Origin: Enterococcus sp. HY326
Lineage (GTDB): Bacteria > Bacillota > Bacilli > Lactobacillales > Enterococcaceae
Direction of reading: 5' to 3'
Assembly: GCF_026157065.1 (NCBI RefSeq)
Contig: NZ_JANLGQ010000001.1
Span: 558,001 to 622,000 of the forward strand
DNA: 64,000 nucleotides
The notes beneath the pieces are model-generated. The model was given only the letters and a program-made list of their open reading frames with translations, was not told the origin of the DNA and ran no database searches. This document shows positions 55,292 through 63,986 of the stretch, one piece after another. Numbering within the stretch: position 1 is the stretch's first letter; every line of letters starts with the position of its first letter. Made by a program: the position numbers and the translations under genes.

Positions 55292-57127
55292 TTAATAAAA
55301 ATCACTGATATCAGCCCAAGAAATTTTTGTCGTGTGCAGTGGATAACGAATTTTTTTCATGTTTGAACCTTGTTCATCCACCTTTAAATATACTTCATCT
55401 GTAGTTGAAGAAGCAGTTTTTTCATCGATAAAAAAACTAGAGACTACCTTATTTTCCTCCACGACGATTACTTTACTTGTATCCATTAACAATTGATTTT
55501 CTTCGAAGGGAATGGATTCCACAATAGTTTTCAAGTCTTGGTCTTGATTGGCGAGTAAGTGTTTTTGTATCACCATGACTTTTGTATTCTTTCTTTTATG
55601 AAACAAAAAGAGGAACGGGCTGGAAAAAGCTGGAATGATAATTAAAATCACCGGAATTAAGCTGTGCGTAAAGAAAAGTGAAGTGAGGGACAATGCAATG
55701 CCATACATCAGTTCTCCCTTACTCAACCAAAGAGCATCCATCATCGTTAAGTCTTTAGCAATTTTGGGCGTAACAATAAACTTGGCTTTTGCCACAAACA
55801 GTGATTTCACATAGGTTGTCACACTTAAGAAAAATAAAGAACCATACATTAAAAATGATGCGAACCAATACACAAGAAAATGAAAGATAAATCTCACTCG
55901 AGCAAAATAGGCAATATCATTAAGTGTTGGAGCTAAAAAGACCAAGATAGTAGGCACTAAAACCCAAAGATCATAATGTGGGGAAAAATTTAACAAGGGA
56001 AAAGCAATAATGTTCATTAATAGGTATAGTGTAAATACAGCCATCAAAGGCAAATTAAATGTAAACAAGACCAAGTCAAATTTTTCATACCATTTTAAAG
56101 GCGAGAAAAAAATTGTGCCGGCTTTCGTTTTTAAAAACTCTAGATTCCCCTGAATCCATTTAGAATGTCGCTTTTTAAACGCATAGTAGTCCACAGGAAA
56201 TTGCTCCTGACACTCGACTAAATCAGCATAGACAGTATAATATCCCTTTATTCTCGCAGACAAGCTAAAGCTTAAATCCTCTGCAACAAGTGCCGGAAAC
56301 CCTCCTGATGCTTGGTAACATGCTTTAGAGATTAGAGCCCCATGCCCAAAGAAAAATTGAAACCCATAAAACTGCTTCGTTTGTAAATAGGTCGGCCAAT
56401 TCGCCTTTACACTACGAGCAAAAAGCTGCATAAAGAAATTCTCATTGCGTGTGGAAATATGGCGCGCTTGTACAATACCAACATCTTGATAATTCAGTGA
56501 AACTTTTAACGTGTCTTGGATAAAGTTAGGTGGAATAATCTCATCACTATCCAGTATTACAAAATAATCGTAATCCTCTTTATCTTTAAGATAATTATTG
56601 ATATTCTCAGCTTTAAATCCTGTACGGTCTTTCCTTCGAATAACGGAAACTTTATGTACCAAAGAAAATTCATCAATGGCTTTCTGATACTCTTCGTCTG
56701 ATGAATCATCTAAAATAATTGTTTTAAAATTATGATAGTCTTGTTGCATCGATTGATAGAGCGCATCTGGCATAAAGTCATTGCAGGTGCAATAAAGCAA
56801 CAGCACAATAGGCTGCCTTTTTTTATCTGAAACAAAATTATTTACCTCATCATCTTTATAGCACTGCTCTTCAATTCGCTTAAATTTCTTTTTCTTCAAA
56901 TAAAAGAATACAACATAAAATACATCTTTAAACCCATTTAACCAGAAATAAAAGAGAATAATCGAATTAATAATCAAACAGACTTTTATTGCTGTTCCGT
57001 GTGCATAGTTATTTGATGCGTACCAGTCTCCAATGATCATGGGTAAGATAGCTACTGTCAGCAATATTACAGTAGCTAATAGAACTAAATGGAGCCATGG
57101 TGCTTTTTGAGATTTATTTTTATACAT
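55292..57127 (-). CDS. Cellulose-synthase-like family-2 glycosyltransferase with C-terminal domain
   Basis: 611 residues, ATG start with AGGAAGG. Two N-terminal helices (12-32, 47-78), GT2 domain with DDSSDE (140-145), KAENINNYL, DSDE (193-196), AEDLSFS (282-288) and KKRHSKW (318-324) at the QxxRW position. That last box lacks the usual Gln and Arg. Five or six helices follow (about 345-530), then an 80-residue cytoplasmic domain without a recognised family (a PilZ-like role is only a guess). Inference: partner polysaccharide synthase of the gene at 53367, with a modified acceptor-binding box. First gene of the pair. Confidence 0.85.
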   Translation of the reverse strand: MYKNKSQKAPWLHLVLLATVILLTVAILPMIIGDWYASNNYAHGTAIKVCLIINSIILFYFWLNGFKDVFYVVFFYLKKKKFKRIEEQCYKDDEVNNFVSDKKRQPIVLLLYCTCNDFMPDALYQSMQQDYHNFKTIILDDSSDEEYQKAIDEFSLVHKVSVIRRKDRTGFKAENINNYLKDKEDYDYFVILDSDEIIPPNFIQDTLKVSLNYQDVGIVQARHISTRNENFFMQLFARSVKANWPTYLQTKQFYGFQFFFGHGALISKACYQASGGFPALVAEDLSFSLSARIKGYYTVYADLVECQEQFPVDYYAFKKRHSKWIQGNLEFLKTKAGTIFFSPLKWYEKFDLVLFTFNLPLMAVFTLYLLMNIIAFPLLNFSPHYDLWVLVPTILVFLAPTLNDIAYFARVRFIFHFLVYWFASFLMYGSLFFLSVTTYVKSLFVAKAKFIVTPKIAKDLTMMDALWLSKGELMYGIALSLTSLFFTHSLIPVILIIIPAFSSPFLFLFHKRKNTKVMVIQKHLLANQDQDLKTIVESIPFEENQLLMDTSKVIVVEENKVVSSFFIDEKTASSTTDEVYLKVDEQGSNMKKIRYPLHTTKISWADISDFY

Positions 57128-57467
57128 GTACTATCCTTCCTAGACAATTCAAATGATTTATTAACTCTTTTGAATATATTTTGGTAAACAATACTGACCA
57201 TTAAATAGATTTTTCTTTTATTGGTGATTTTCATTGTCTTTATATAATAAAATTTTTTCACATATGTGTATTCATGTCAATAATAAGGTTTTAAAAAAGG
57301 AAAATATCTTAAGTTTAACTACATATTACATATAATTCGAAAAAATATAGCGATAATCACTAATCTGTATAACAAGAGATGTAACCTTGACTGAATTAGC
57401 CTACCAAGGACAGAATTTATTTATTTTGTATAAGGTGATGCATGTGAATTAACTTCTTTTGGAGTGA

Positions 57468-57660
57468 TTTTAGACAAAAAGGGAACCCGCCAGCAGGGAC
57501 TGGCGGGTTTAGGAGTAAAAAATATTTTGTTTGGGTTTGTTTTATTGGGATAAAGTAATAATAGCTTGTCACTTTGAATTTTTTCGTGTAATCAGTATTA
57601 CAAAAGTTTGAAAAATTTCCTGGGACTCTACGAATTCCGTTTATTATCTACTTCTTTGAG
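57468..57660. repeat. Direct repeat, right copy, beside the glycosyltransferase pair
   Basis: Partner of 53089-53281. The stem AACCCGCCAG / CTGGCGGGTT lies at 57484-57509, with the same following AGGAGTAAAAAAT and GGGTTTGTTTTATTGGGA. It ends at 57623-57660 in an inverted pair GGACTC ... GAGTCC around a degenerate copy of the short repeat. Confidence 0.8.
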
Positions 57661-57691
57661 TCCAATTTTTCAAAAAAATTTTCATAAAAGC

Positions 57692-57722
57692 TTGACTCTA
57701 TTCGTAGAGAAGACTTTATACT
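57692..57722 (+). promoter_or_regulatory. MerR-type promoter with 19-bp spacer
   Basis: -35 TTGACT (57692-57697), 19-bp spacer, -10 TATACT (57717-57722). The spacer holds a dyad CTCTA ttcg TAGAG. Over-long spacer plus dyad is the typical target of a MerR activator, here the gene that follows (autoregulation). Confidence 0.75.
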
Positions 57723-57765
57723 TTAAGTATGCTAGCAGATAAATCATTTCGAAGTGAGGAAAAAT

Positions 57766-58584
57766 ATGTTTAAAATTGGTGAATTCTCCAAACTCAGTAA
57801 CACTACTATTCAAGCATTAAGATATTATGAAAAAGTCGAGCTACTACAACCATACTTCATTGATCCTGAGTCGGGTTATCGGTTTTACAAAGCAAAACAA
57901 CTGCCAATAGTAAACAGTATCAAAGTATTACAGAAAGTAGGCTTACCTTTAGAAGCAATTAAAAATGTTTTAGATGAAGATAATTTAGATAGTTTAAATT
58001 TTCACTACCAACAACTAGAGGCAGACCTGCAATCCGAATTGGAGAAACTGCAGCACCAAAAGAAACTCCTCCAGATATTAAAAAATCAGAAAGAAGGCAT
58101 TAATATGACAAACTATAACGTACAATTGAAAACCCTCCCTGAAAGAAAGGTCATGTCTATCCATAAAACTATTCCAACATATCAGGCAGAAGGAACGCTT
58201 TGGGAGTTGTTGCACAATGAGCAGCAAAAACAGCAGGTTCAATTAAGTACGCCACCTTTAGAAATCACCATTTTTCACGATACAGATTATCAAGAAAAAA
58301 ATCCTAATGTAGAAATCCAAAGTCAAATTACAGGTGATTATAAAGATAATGAGGATGTGAAATTTTTTAACGCTCCTGCAATGAATCTAGCATCAGTCAC
58401 TTTTCATGGAAGTTTCGATCAAATGTCTGAAGTGACAGCTGCTCTTGCAGAATGGATTGAACTGAACGACTATCATATCGCTGGTCCAATGATTAATATC
58501 TCTCATGTTTCCCCGTCCCAAGATCCTATTGTAGATAATTGGGTGACAGAAACTGCTTTTGTTGTTGCGAAAAATTTGAATTGA
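57766..58584 (+). CDS. MerR-family regulator with GyrI-like ligand-binding domain
   Basis: 272 residues from the ATG at 57766 (GTGAGGAAAAAT upstream; an in-frame GTG four codons earlier lies inside that site). N-terminal MerR HTH: FKIGEFSKLSNTTIQALRYYEKVELLQPYFIDPESGYRFY (about 1-70). A coiled-coil dimer helix follows (80-112, QLEADLQSELEKLQHQKK), then a GyrI/AraC effector-binding domain (about 118-272). This is the BmrR/Mta layout of multidrug-sensing activators. No efflux pump gene lies next to it. Confidence 0.9.
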   Translation: MFKIGEFSKLSNTTIQALRYYEKVELLQPYFIDPESGYRFYKAKQLPIVNSIKVLQKVGLPLEAIKNVLDEDNLDSLNFHYQQLEADLQSELEKLQHQKKLLQILKNQKEGINMTNYNVQLKTLPERKVMSIHKTIPTYQAEGTLWELLHNEQQKQQVQLSTPPLEITIFHDTDYQEKNPNVEIQSQITGDYKDNEDVKFFNAPAMNLASVTFHGSFDQMSEVTAALAEWIELNDYHIAGPMINISHVSPSQDPIVDNWVTETAFVVAKNLN

Positions 58585-58666
58585 ACCTTTTCGCACAAAA
58601 ACATCAAAAAAATATTTCAATGTAGACAATTAGAACTCGTTAGGAGCAATTGAACACTTGTTTCTT

Positions 58667-58698
58667 AAGTCATCTAGCGAAAACTAGGTGACTTTTTT
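58667..58698 (+). terminator. Terminator of the MerR gene
   Basis: Stem AAGTCATCTAG / CTAGGTGACTT with one G-T wobble, then TTTT. Confidence 0.8.
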
Positions 58699-58839
58699 AA
58701 TGAGTAAAACCCTGAGTTAGTAGACTGACTATTTCAAAAAAAATTATAAAATGAGACACTGACCACCTTCAAATAATAATCATGATGGTGGCTCTTTTAC
58801 TCTAAAAATCTGTCAGTATTCTACATTGAAAAAAATAAA

Positions 58840-59250
58840 TCACTTAAAGAAAAAGTAATAAAGGCAAATTAGTACTACGATTAGTAAAATTCCAGAAAAG
58901 TTCAATAGCAACATTGTAGCGCTGCTTCTTTTGGATTGGCTGTTGTACATTTTTGATGCTAAGTTGTCAGAGTCGTGTAATTCCCTTTCAAGCATGGCAC
59001 GGACAATATCTGACTCTGTCTCATCCTTCCTGATTTTTGTACCTGGTACACTAAGTTCATCATCTAAAAGAAAATCTGTTGTGACATCAAAAATTCGTGA
59101 AAGTTGAATAATATTTTCTACATCTGGTGTAGACTCTCCTAACTCCCATTTTGATATTGCCTGTCTGGACACTGTGATTTCAGCAGACAGCCGTTCTTGT
59201 GACAAACCTTTACTCTTTCTCAAATGTAGCAACTTCTCACCTAGTCTCAT
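58840..59250 (-). CDS. HTH regulator with C-terminal membrane helix
   Basis: 136 residues from the ATG at 59250 (AAGGAGG eight bases upstream; seven residues of an earlier reading removed). HTH at 3-58: GEKLLHLRKSKGLSQERLSAEITVSRQAISKWELGESTPDVENIIQLSRIFDVTTDFLL. A charged linker of about 50 residues and one C-terminal membrane helix (about 113-134) follow. Same architecture as the protein at 52109. Targets unknown. Confidence 0.85.
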   Translation of the reverse strand: MRLGEKLLHLRKSKGLSQERLSAEITVSRQAISKWELGESTPDVENIIQLSRIFDVTTDFLLDDELSVPGTKIRKDETESDIVRAMLERELHDSDNLASKMYNSQSKRSSATMLLLNFSGILLIVVLICLYYFFFK

Positions 59251-59613
59251 AATAGGGACCTCCTTATTCATTCACTCTCAGTTTACTTAAATTAGTATGG
59301 GGAATCTACTATCTGGACGTTGAAATTCCGCAACTGGCGGTTGCAATTGCTGATACGACAATAATTACCCGTGTACTGATACTAATAACTACTGCTATAG
59401 CTACTAACCCTTGCGTGCATTCACTCAGATTTTTTTCAAGCTATCAAAACTTATCACTTTTGACATAATAGAAAAATAAATGACCCACCGGAGTTATTCG
59501 GTGGATCAGAGCTTTCTATTAGTAGGTGAAATCTAACGCGATAATTTTTACCACATCATATTCTTACAGTCAGATGTTTTTCTTATCAATTCAAAATGAT
59601 ACAGTAAATATTT

Positions 59614-59964
59614 TTACGATTTAATTGCAGATACTTCAATCTCAACCAGCAAATCTTTTTCAATCAAAGACGAAACCTCGACCATCGTTGCAACAGGTTT
59701 TATATCTTTAAAAACTTCCCCATGCGCTTTCCCTATTTCTTCCCAAACTGTTATATCGGTCACAAACATTCTCGTTCTATAGACATGCTCTATACAAAAG
59801 CCCTCTAAGTTAAGTATCTTCTCAATTTCGCTTAAAATATACTTAGTCTGTAGATAAGGATTCCCCACCCCAAAAGGCATACCGTCTTTAATAGCCGTAG
59901 TGCCTGCAACTTCAATAGTGTTCTCGATTTTTATTGCTCTAGAATAACCTACAATATCTTCCAA
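59614..59964 (-). CDS. RidA/YjgF-family protein, N-terminus probably frameshifted
   Basis: 116 residues as read from a TTG at 59964 with no good ribosome site. RidA pattern: YSRAIKIENTIEVAGTTAIKDG, EHVYRTRMFVTDITVWEEIGKAHGEVF, ATMVEVSSLIEKDLLVEIEVSAI. The arginine of the active site (YRTRMFV) is present. Relatives usually begin with about ten more residues ending in PWEDIVGYSRAV. Just upstream another frame reads ERKNISGNSPW, so one missing G near 59963 would explain the break. Role: hydrolysis of reactive enamines/imines, if intact. A RidA of this subgroup can also act on other carbonyl compounds. Confidence 0.75.
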   Translation of the reverse strand: MEDIVGYSRAIKIENTIEVAGTTAIKDGMPFGVGNPYLQTKYILSEIEKILNLEGFCIEHVYRTRMFVTDITVWEEIGKAHGEVFKDIKPVATMVEVSSLIEKDLLVEIEVSAIKS

Positions 59965-60154
59965 GGAGAGTTACCACTAATATTTTTTCTTTCCAATGAA
60001 ATACAGTACTCCTCTCTTCAACTCATTGTGCCAATGAGCTCTGTCGTTAGTGAATTCAATTGAAGGTACATATTGACTGATTTCACTTTCAGTTAGTCGC
60101 CTTACTTCAGTCTTTTAGATAACTATATTTCTCCATCTGAAATAAAGCATTCTT

Positions 60155-60376
60155 TTAAAATGAGCCATTTACAATCTCATAAAGTCCACGACAGCTTTGT
60201 TCGATATAATCACCAGTTCTTAAAAATAGTTTAGCAATTTCAAGAGGTTTGAAAGCGAGATTCCAACGGCGAACATTTATCTTAGGCTCAGACTCGATAC
60301 AAATACATCTGCCACACATACCGCAAATATATTGGAACTTACACTTTCCTATACAGATAGAATTAATTTGCTTCAT
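60155..60376 (-). CDS. Small Cys-rich hypothetical protein
   Basis: 73 residues from an ATG at 60376 that lies inside the end of the GNAT gene (14-bp overlap). The N-terminal third holds six Cys: ICIGKCKFQYICGMCGRCIC, suggesting a metal or Fe-S site. The rest is unremarkable and ends YEIVNGSF. Weak ribosome site; translation could be coupled to the GNAT gene. Family not recognised. It could be chance. Confidence 0.4.
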   Translation of the reverse strand: MKQINSICIGKCKFQYICGMCGRCICIESEPKINVRRWNLAFKPLEIAKLFLRTGDYIEQSCRGLYEIVNGSF

Positions 60377-60872
60377 CTTTTTCAAGGATATATAAATCAA
60401 CTATATAGTCTAACTCTTCTTGCTTTTTCTTTCTTTTGAAGCCCAATTTTTTAAGTACTTTTACAGAGGCCGTGTTGTTTAGGTCAGAGGTTGCAAAATA
60501 GCTGATTTGGTTAAAGTGCTTGAACATATAGTCCAAAAAAGCTTTGCCAGCCTCTGTTGCATAACCATGTCCCCAGCTATCTTGACAATATCCGTAGAGA
60601 AATTCATAGTTATCACTATTTTTCATTCTTCTAACACCACAATAACCTAAGTATTTCCCTGAATTTTTTTCAATCACTGCAAGTTCAAGTTCGTCACTAT
60701 CATTACCAGTTTCCAAATCATTTTGAAATTTCTTCTTTCTTTCCTCGTAGCTTAGTGTGGTTATACCACCAGTATATTTTTTTGCTATTGGATCAATCAT
60801 CATTTGCCAAAATCTTTCGTAATCTTCAAGTGCATGCTCTCTTAACAATAATCGCCCAGTTTCAATTTCCAT
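60363..60872 (-). CDS. RimJ/RimL-type GNAT N-acetyltransferase
   Basis: 169 residues from the ATG at 60872 (GGAGAAG upstream; MEIETGRLLLREH is the family start). GNAT core: ELAVIEKNSGKYLGYCGVRR, YGYCQDSWGHGYATEAGKAFLDYMF (acetyl-CoA loop WGHGYA) and ATSDLNNTASVKVLKKLGFKR. Substrate unknown. A small Cys-rich frame overlaps its 3' end. Confidence 0.87.
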   Translation of the reverse strand: MEIETGRLLLREHALEDYERFWQMMIDPIAKKYTGGITTLSYEERKKKFQNDLETGNDSDELELAVIEKNSGKYLGYCGVRRMKNSDNYEFLYGYCQDSWGHGYATEAGKAFLDYMFKHFNQISYFATSDLNNTASVKVLKKLGFKRKKKQEELDYIVDLYILEKDEAN

Positions 60873-61538
60873 ACGCTTCTCCATTTCTGGTAAAACTATC
60901 CATTCTCAAGATAAATACATGATGTATTCGTTTCCATTTCTTATCACCGTACTAATCAACCAAGAATCAAGTGTCTTGCGGATTTAATTATAAATTTTTA
61001 TTCTATCCCACTTAATCATTGAACAAATGCTGTTTTATCTATTTGATTAAAACCAGACTTTGATAAAAACTAAAAAACTTTTTATTTTTAGCACTGTCAT
61101 TAATATGATTTTATAGTATTTACTTGCTCTAGCAATCTCTTGAACTCTTGTTATGATTAATTTACCACCAATTATAATCAAAGCAGTAGCTATTCTTATT
61201 CCTATCAATTTGAAGCTTTCTTTAATTTAATTATCTAATAGTATAGCATATGCTGAAATTCAATAACTCATTTTACGAGAGCGTTTCGATATCCAGTAAA
61301 AATTAAAAATCCTCCAAGAGTTATCTTAGTGTATTAACCACTGAGTTAGTCTACTACTCTTTTCATTTATTGAACATGAAAAATATCAACCCAAAAAAGT
61401 TAGATTTTTGTCTAATTTTTGAAGAGTCGATACATTGTTCTTTATAGTTATAATAAGTTGAAGATTGATTTGATTCACTGAATTTACCTGAAAGTTTCGT
61501 TACGTATTCAACTATTCTCTATCAGATAAATTAAAAAA

Positions 61539-61874
61539 TTAATTCTTCTTTTTGCTTTTTAATGAGATTAGCATAAACCATAATCCTAAAGTAAATTTAT
61601 ACAATTTGTACCCAAAATACATGCAAATAAGAACTAATAACAGGCCGACAGAAAAGAGAATCAAGGATGAAGTTTGGTGGCAATAGATCAAGGTAGCAAT
61701 CGATAAATAAAGAAACACTAAAAAGAAAGATAAAACAACTAGATAAACGAGGATAGTTAACAAAAACTTACCTTTAGATTTACCCTTGTTTGCAACTCCA
61801 TCAAAGAGCTCATCTGCAAAAAAAGCGATATTCCCTAATAACTCTAATAATAACTCCATCAGCCTTCGGAACAA
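61539..61874 (-). CDS. Small membrane protein of unknown family
   Basis: 111 residues from a TTG at 61874 with AAGGAG eight bases upstream; an ATG five codons later has a poorer site. An N-terminal amphipathic segment (MELLLELLGNIAFFADELFDG), a basic stretch, then two or three membrane helices (about 37-60, 66-88, 92-105) and a KSKKK tail. Not recognised. The 60873-61538 region to its left is AT-rich and holds only a short dispersed repeat near 61333. Confidence 0.6.
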   Translation of the reverse strand: MFRRLMELLLELLGNIAFFADELFDGVANKGKSKGKFLLTILVYLVVLSFFLVFLYLSIATLIYCHQTSSLILFSVGLLLVLICMYFGYKLYKFTLGLWFMLISLKSKKKN

Positions 61875-62039
61875 ATTTTTTGCTCCTTACAACCACCATT
61901 TCTCAGAATTTCTACCTTATACTACCAGATTTTTTTCTGACATATCAAAAAAACATCAGAAAAAAGTAGACGTATAACATTTTTATTTTTTCAATCATTC
62001 TATCATACTACTATCACATATTATTGAAGAATTCATTAT

Positions 62040-62069
62040 GAGTCCATGAAATCCGTCATTTGTCTACAC
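62040..62069. repeat. Short dispersed repeat, AAATCCGTC type
   Basis: GAGTCCATGAAATCCGTCAT then TTGTCTACAC. It is a free-standing copy without the rest of the 135-bp element. Confidence 0.65.
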
Positions 62070-62109
62070 TAATTGAAATAACTTTATTTCTATCAAAGCA
62101 AGTTAGCGT

Positions 62110-62694
62110 CTACCAACTATAACCCATTGCAGATTTAACTTGTTGCATTAACTCTTCGTTTGATATCTTTTTCAAAAGTTCAAAAGCAACATCAGCAGCT
62201 GTCTCAGGACAATACGAGCTAATAATATTCGAGTCAATAACAATACGATCATTTTTAATATTTACCCCAAAAGAAGCTAATTCTTTTTGTCGATACCCGT
62301 CCTTCAAATGATAGGTTGTTGCATTTCTATCAACCAAGACCCCACTTTTTCCAACAGGCAATGCACCAACACAGATTGTTGCTATTGGTTTATTTTGGAT
62401 ATCAAATTGCCTTATCAAGTCTAGAAAACGATTATCGTAAGCTTCTTTGTAGAAATCAAATTCTTCAAACCCTCCAGGTATAGCAAGTGCGTCGTAGTCA
62501 TCTACTTGTACATCTTTGTACAATTTATCAATAAGTATTGATACACCAAATGAGCTTTTTACTGATTCGTTAAATCCGCATGTTACTACTTCAACATCAA
62601 ATCCAAAATCATTTTTAGCCCAACCCATAACATCAATAAAGGGGCTAAATTCCATTGTTTCAAATCCTACACAACAAAATAAAAGAATCTTCAT
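62110..62694 (-). CDS. DJ-1/PfpI-family protein (third, separate copy)
   Basis: 194 residues, ATG start with weak AAGG upstream. MKILLFCCVGFETMEFSPFIDVMGWA, then the nucleophile-elbow ATICVGALPVGKSG with Cys, and SSYCPETAADVAFELLKKI. It is closer to the DJ-1/PfpI group with a ThiJ-like glutamine-amidotransferase fold than to the tandem pair at 44199-45312, and it lacks their EEGETLTI motif. Role uncertain: glyoxalase III-like or redox chaperone. Monocistronic. Confidence 0.85.
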   Translation of the reverse strand: MKILLFCCVGFETMEFSPFIDVMGWAKNDFGFDVEVVTCGFNESVKSSFGVSILIDKLYKDVQVDDYDALAIPGGFEEFDFYKEAYDNRFLDLIRQFDIQNKPIATICVGALPVGKSGVLVDRNATTYHLKDGYRQKELASFGVNIKNDRIVIDSNIISSYCPETAADVAFELLKKISNEELMQQVKSAMGYSW

Positions 62695-63099
62695 TAAATC
62701 ACAACCTTCTAATTTTTTAATGTTGAACCCAATATATTACTTAAACTTAGGGTAATATAAACTTAGTGAAAAGAGTAGTAGTTCTTATAATATAAATACA
62801 TTAGTTATACAAAAGTTTAACAATACTCCTTTTACTTGGCATTAGCTCATTTAATAGAAGACCTAGCTTAGTTCTGAGATTAATCTATTAAACCCTGAGT
62901 TTATATCCTCACGCCGAAACTTACTCCATTAACTATTTTTATCTACAAAGTTCGTAATCTCAGGACTCTACTATTTATGCCAACGGAATAAGTGCTTTTT
63001 CACATGTAAACACCCGCCAAACGTTGATCTGGCGGGCTGACTTTATCTAATCGATATTATAAGAATCACTATTTTAAATAGCGTCATTCCATATATAAA

Positions 63100-63414
63100 T
63101 TACCATTCTCGTTTTCGAAGAGCATCTTCCATATTAAGCTCTATTTTGTATTGCTTTAGTATTAGATATACGGTTTCACCGATAGATTCTCTAGCGACAG
63201 TTTCTAATTGACTACCATGATTTTCAAATTCTTCTTCCAATTCATTGATAGCAATAGTTGCCTTATCAAATTCAGATTGAATAGTATCTAGATTAGTTTC
63301 TCCTTTTTCAAGGACTAAGACAATATTTTGTAAAATCAATTTCAATTTATCTACTAAAAACTTTGGATAATACTCATCTCGATACATATCAGAAAGATAA
63401 TCTTTTTCCTCCAT
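63100..63414 (-). CDS. DUF5713-like protein
   Basis: 104 residues, ATG start after AAAGGTGG. Pattern YRDEYYPKFLVDKLKLILQ, INELEEEFENHGSQLETVARESIGETVY and a C-terminal ALRKREW, which matches DUF5713 (small acidic helical proteins of unknown function). Isolated between short intergenic regions. A CCCGCCA / TGGCGGG terminator stem lies downstream at 63013-63036. Confidence 0.75.
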   Translation of the reverse strand: MEEKDYLSDMYRDEYYPKFLVDKLKLILQNIVLVLEKGETNLDTIQSEFDKATIAINELEEEFENHGSQLETVARESIGETVYLILKQYKIELNMEDALRKREW

Positions 63415-63587
63415 AACATAACCACCTTTTGTTTTAAGTTTATTATATCAGAAATATCGTTAAAATTTTCATTTTGGTTAAGGTGATTTGTGTGATTCAA
63501 TGAGTAGTTTGAATAGCTTTTTTAGATACAATAAAATTCTGATTCACAGGATTTCGAAAGATACAAATTAATTGTTTTAATGGAAAA

Positions 63588-63613
63588 AAAGCATGGAAGA
63601 TTTCCCATGCTTT
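63588..63613 (-). terminator. Terminator of the right-most gene
   Basis: Stem AAAGCATGG / CCATGCTTT with an 8-nt loop; on the minus strand a T-run follows. Confidence 0.8.
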
Positions 63614-63638
63614 AAATTGATGTACCATTAGTAATAGT

Positions 63639-63986
63639 CTATTGAACGTGAAATACTTTTTTAAAAATTAAGTCATAACCTAAGAAACCACTAACCAAAT
63701 TTGGGTTTAATCGCAATACCTCTGAGTATAGCTGTTGTGTTTGAGCACTAATTTCTTTCTTTAAAATTAAAGGGTAAACAGTTCTAGCAAAATTTAAACT
63801 AGCCTTTTCATAATAGAGTTTCTTATTTAACAAGTCATTTTTGAATTTCATCAATATTTCTTGTTCGTTCTCGTCTACAGAAGAATTTCTGTACTCCAAT
63901 ATGTCATCAATACTAGCCAACAAATAACGAACTACTTTCCTTGGGAAATATCTACTAAATGGTGTTTTGAAAGTTTCTTTATTCAT
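63639..63986 (-). CDS. Small helical protein, possibly bacteriocin-immunity-like
   Basis: 115 residues, ATG start with AGAGGAAAAA. Predicted all-helical, soluble, no signal peptide: FPRKVVRYLLASIDDILEYRNSS, then ENEQEILMKFKNDLLNKKLYYEKA. The size, charge and helical make-up resemble four-helix class II bacteriocin immunity proteins, but I see no diagnostic motif and no bacteriocin gene in the window. Its own terminator follows. Family uncertain. Confidence 0.6.
   Translation of the reverse strand: MNKETFKTPFSRYFPRKVVRYLLASIDDILEYRNSSVDENEQEILMKFKNDLLNKKLYYEKASLNFARTVYPLILKKEISAQTQQLYSEVLRLNPNLVSGFLGYDLIFKKVFHVQ

Noticed and set aside
63639-63986. Bacteriocin locus at the right end
   Set aside because: The protein only vaguely resembles immunity proteins and no double-glycine bacteriocin precursor or transporter is visible.
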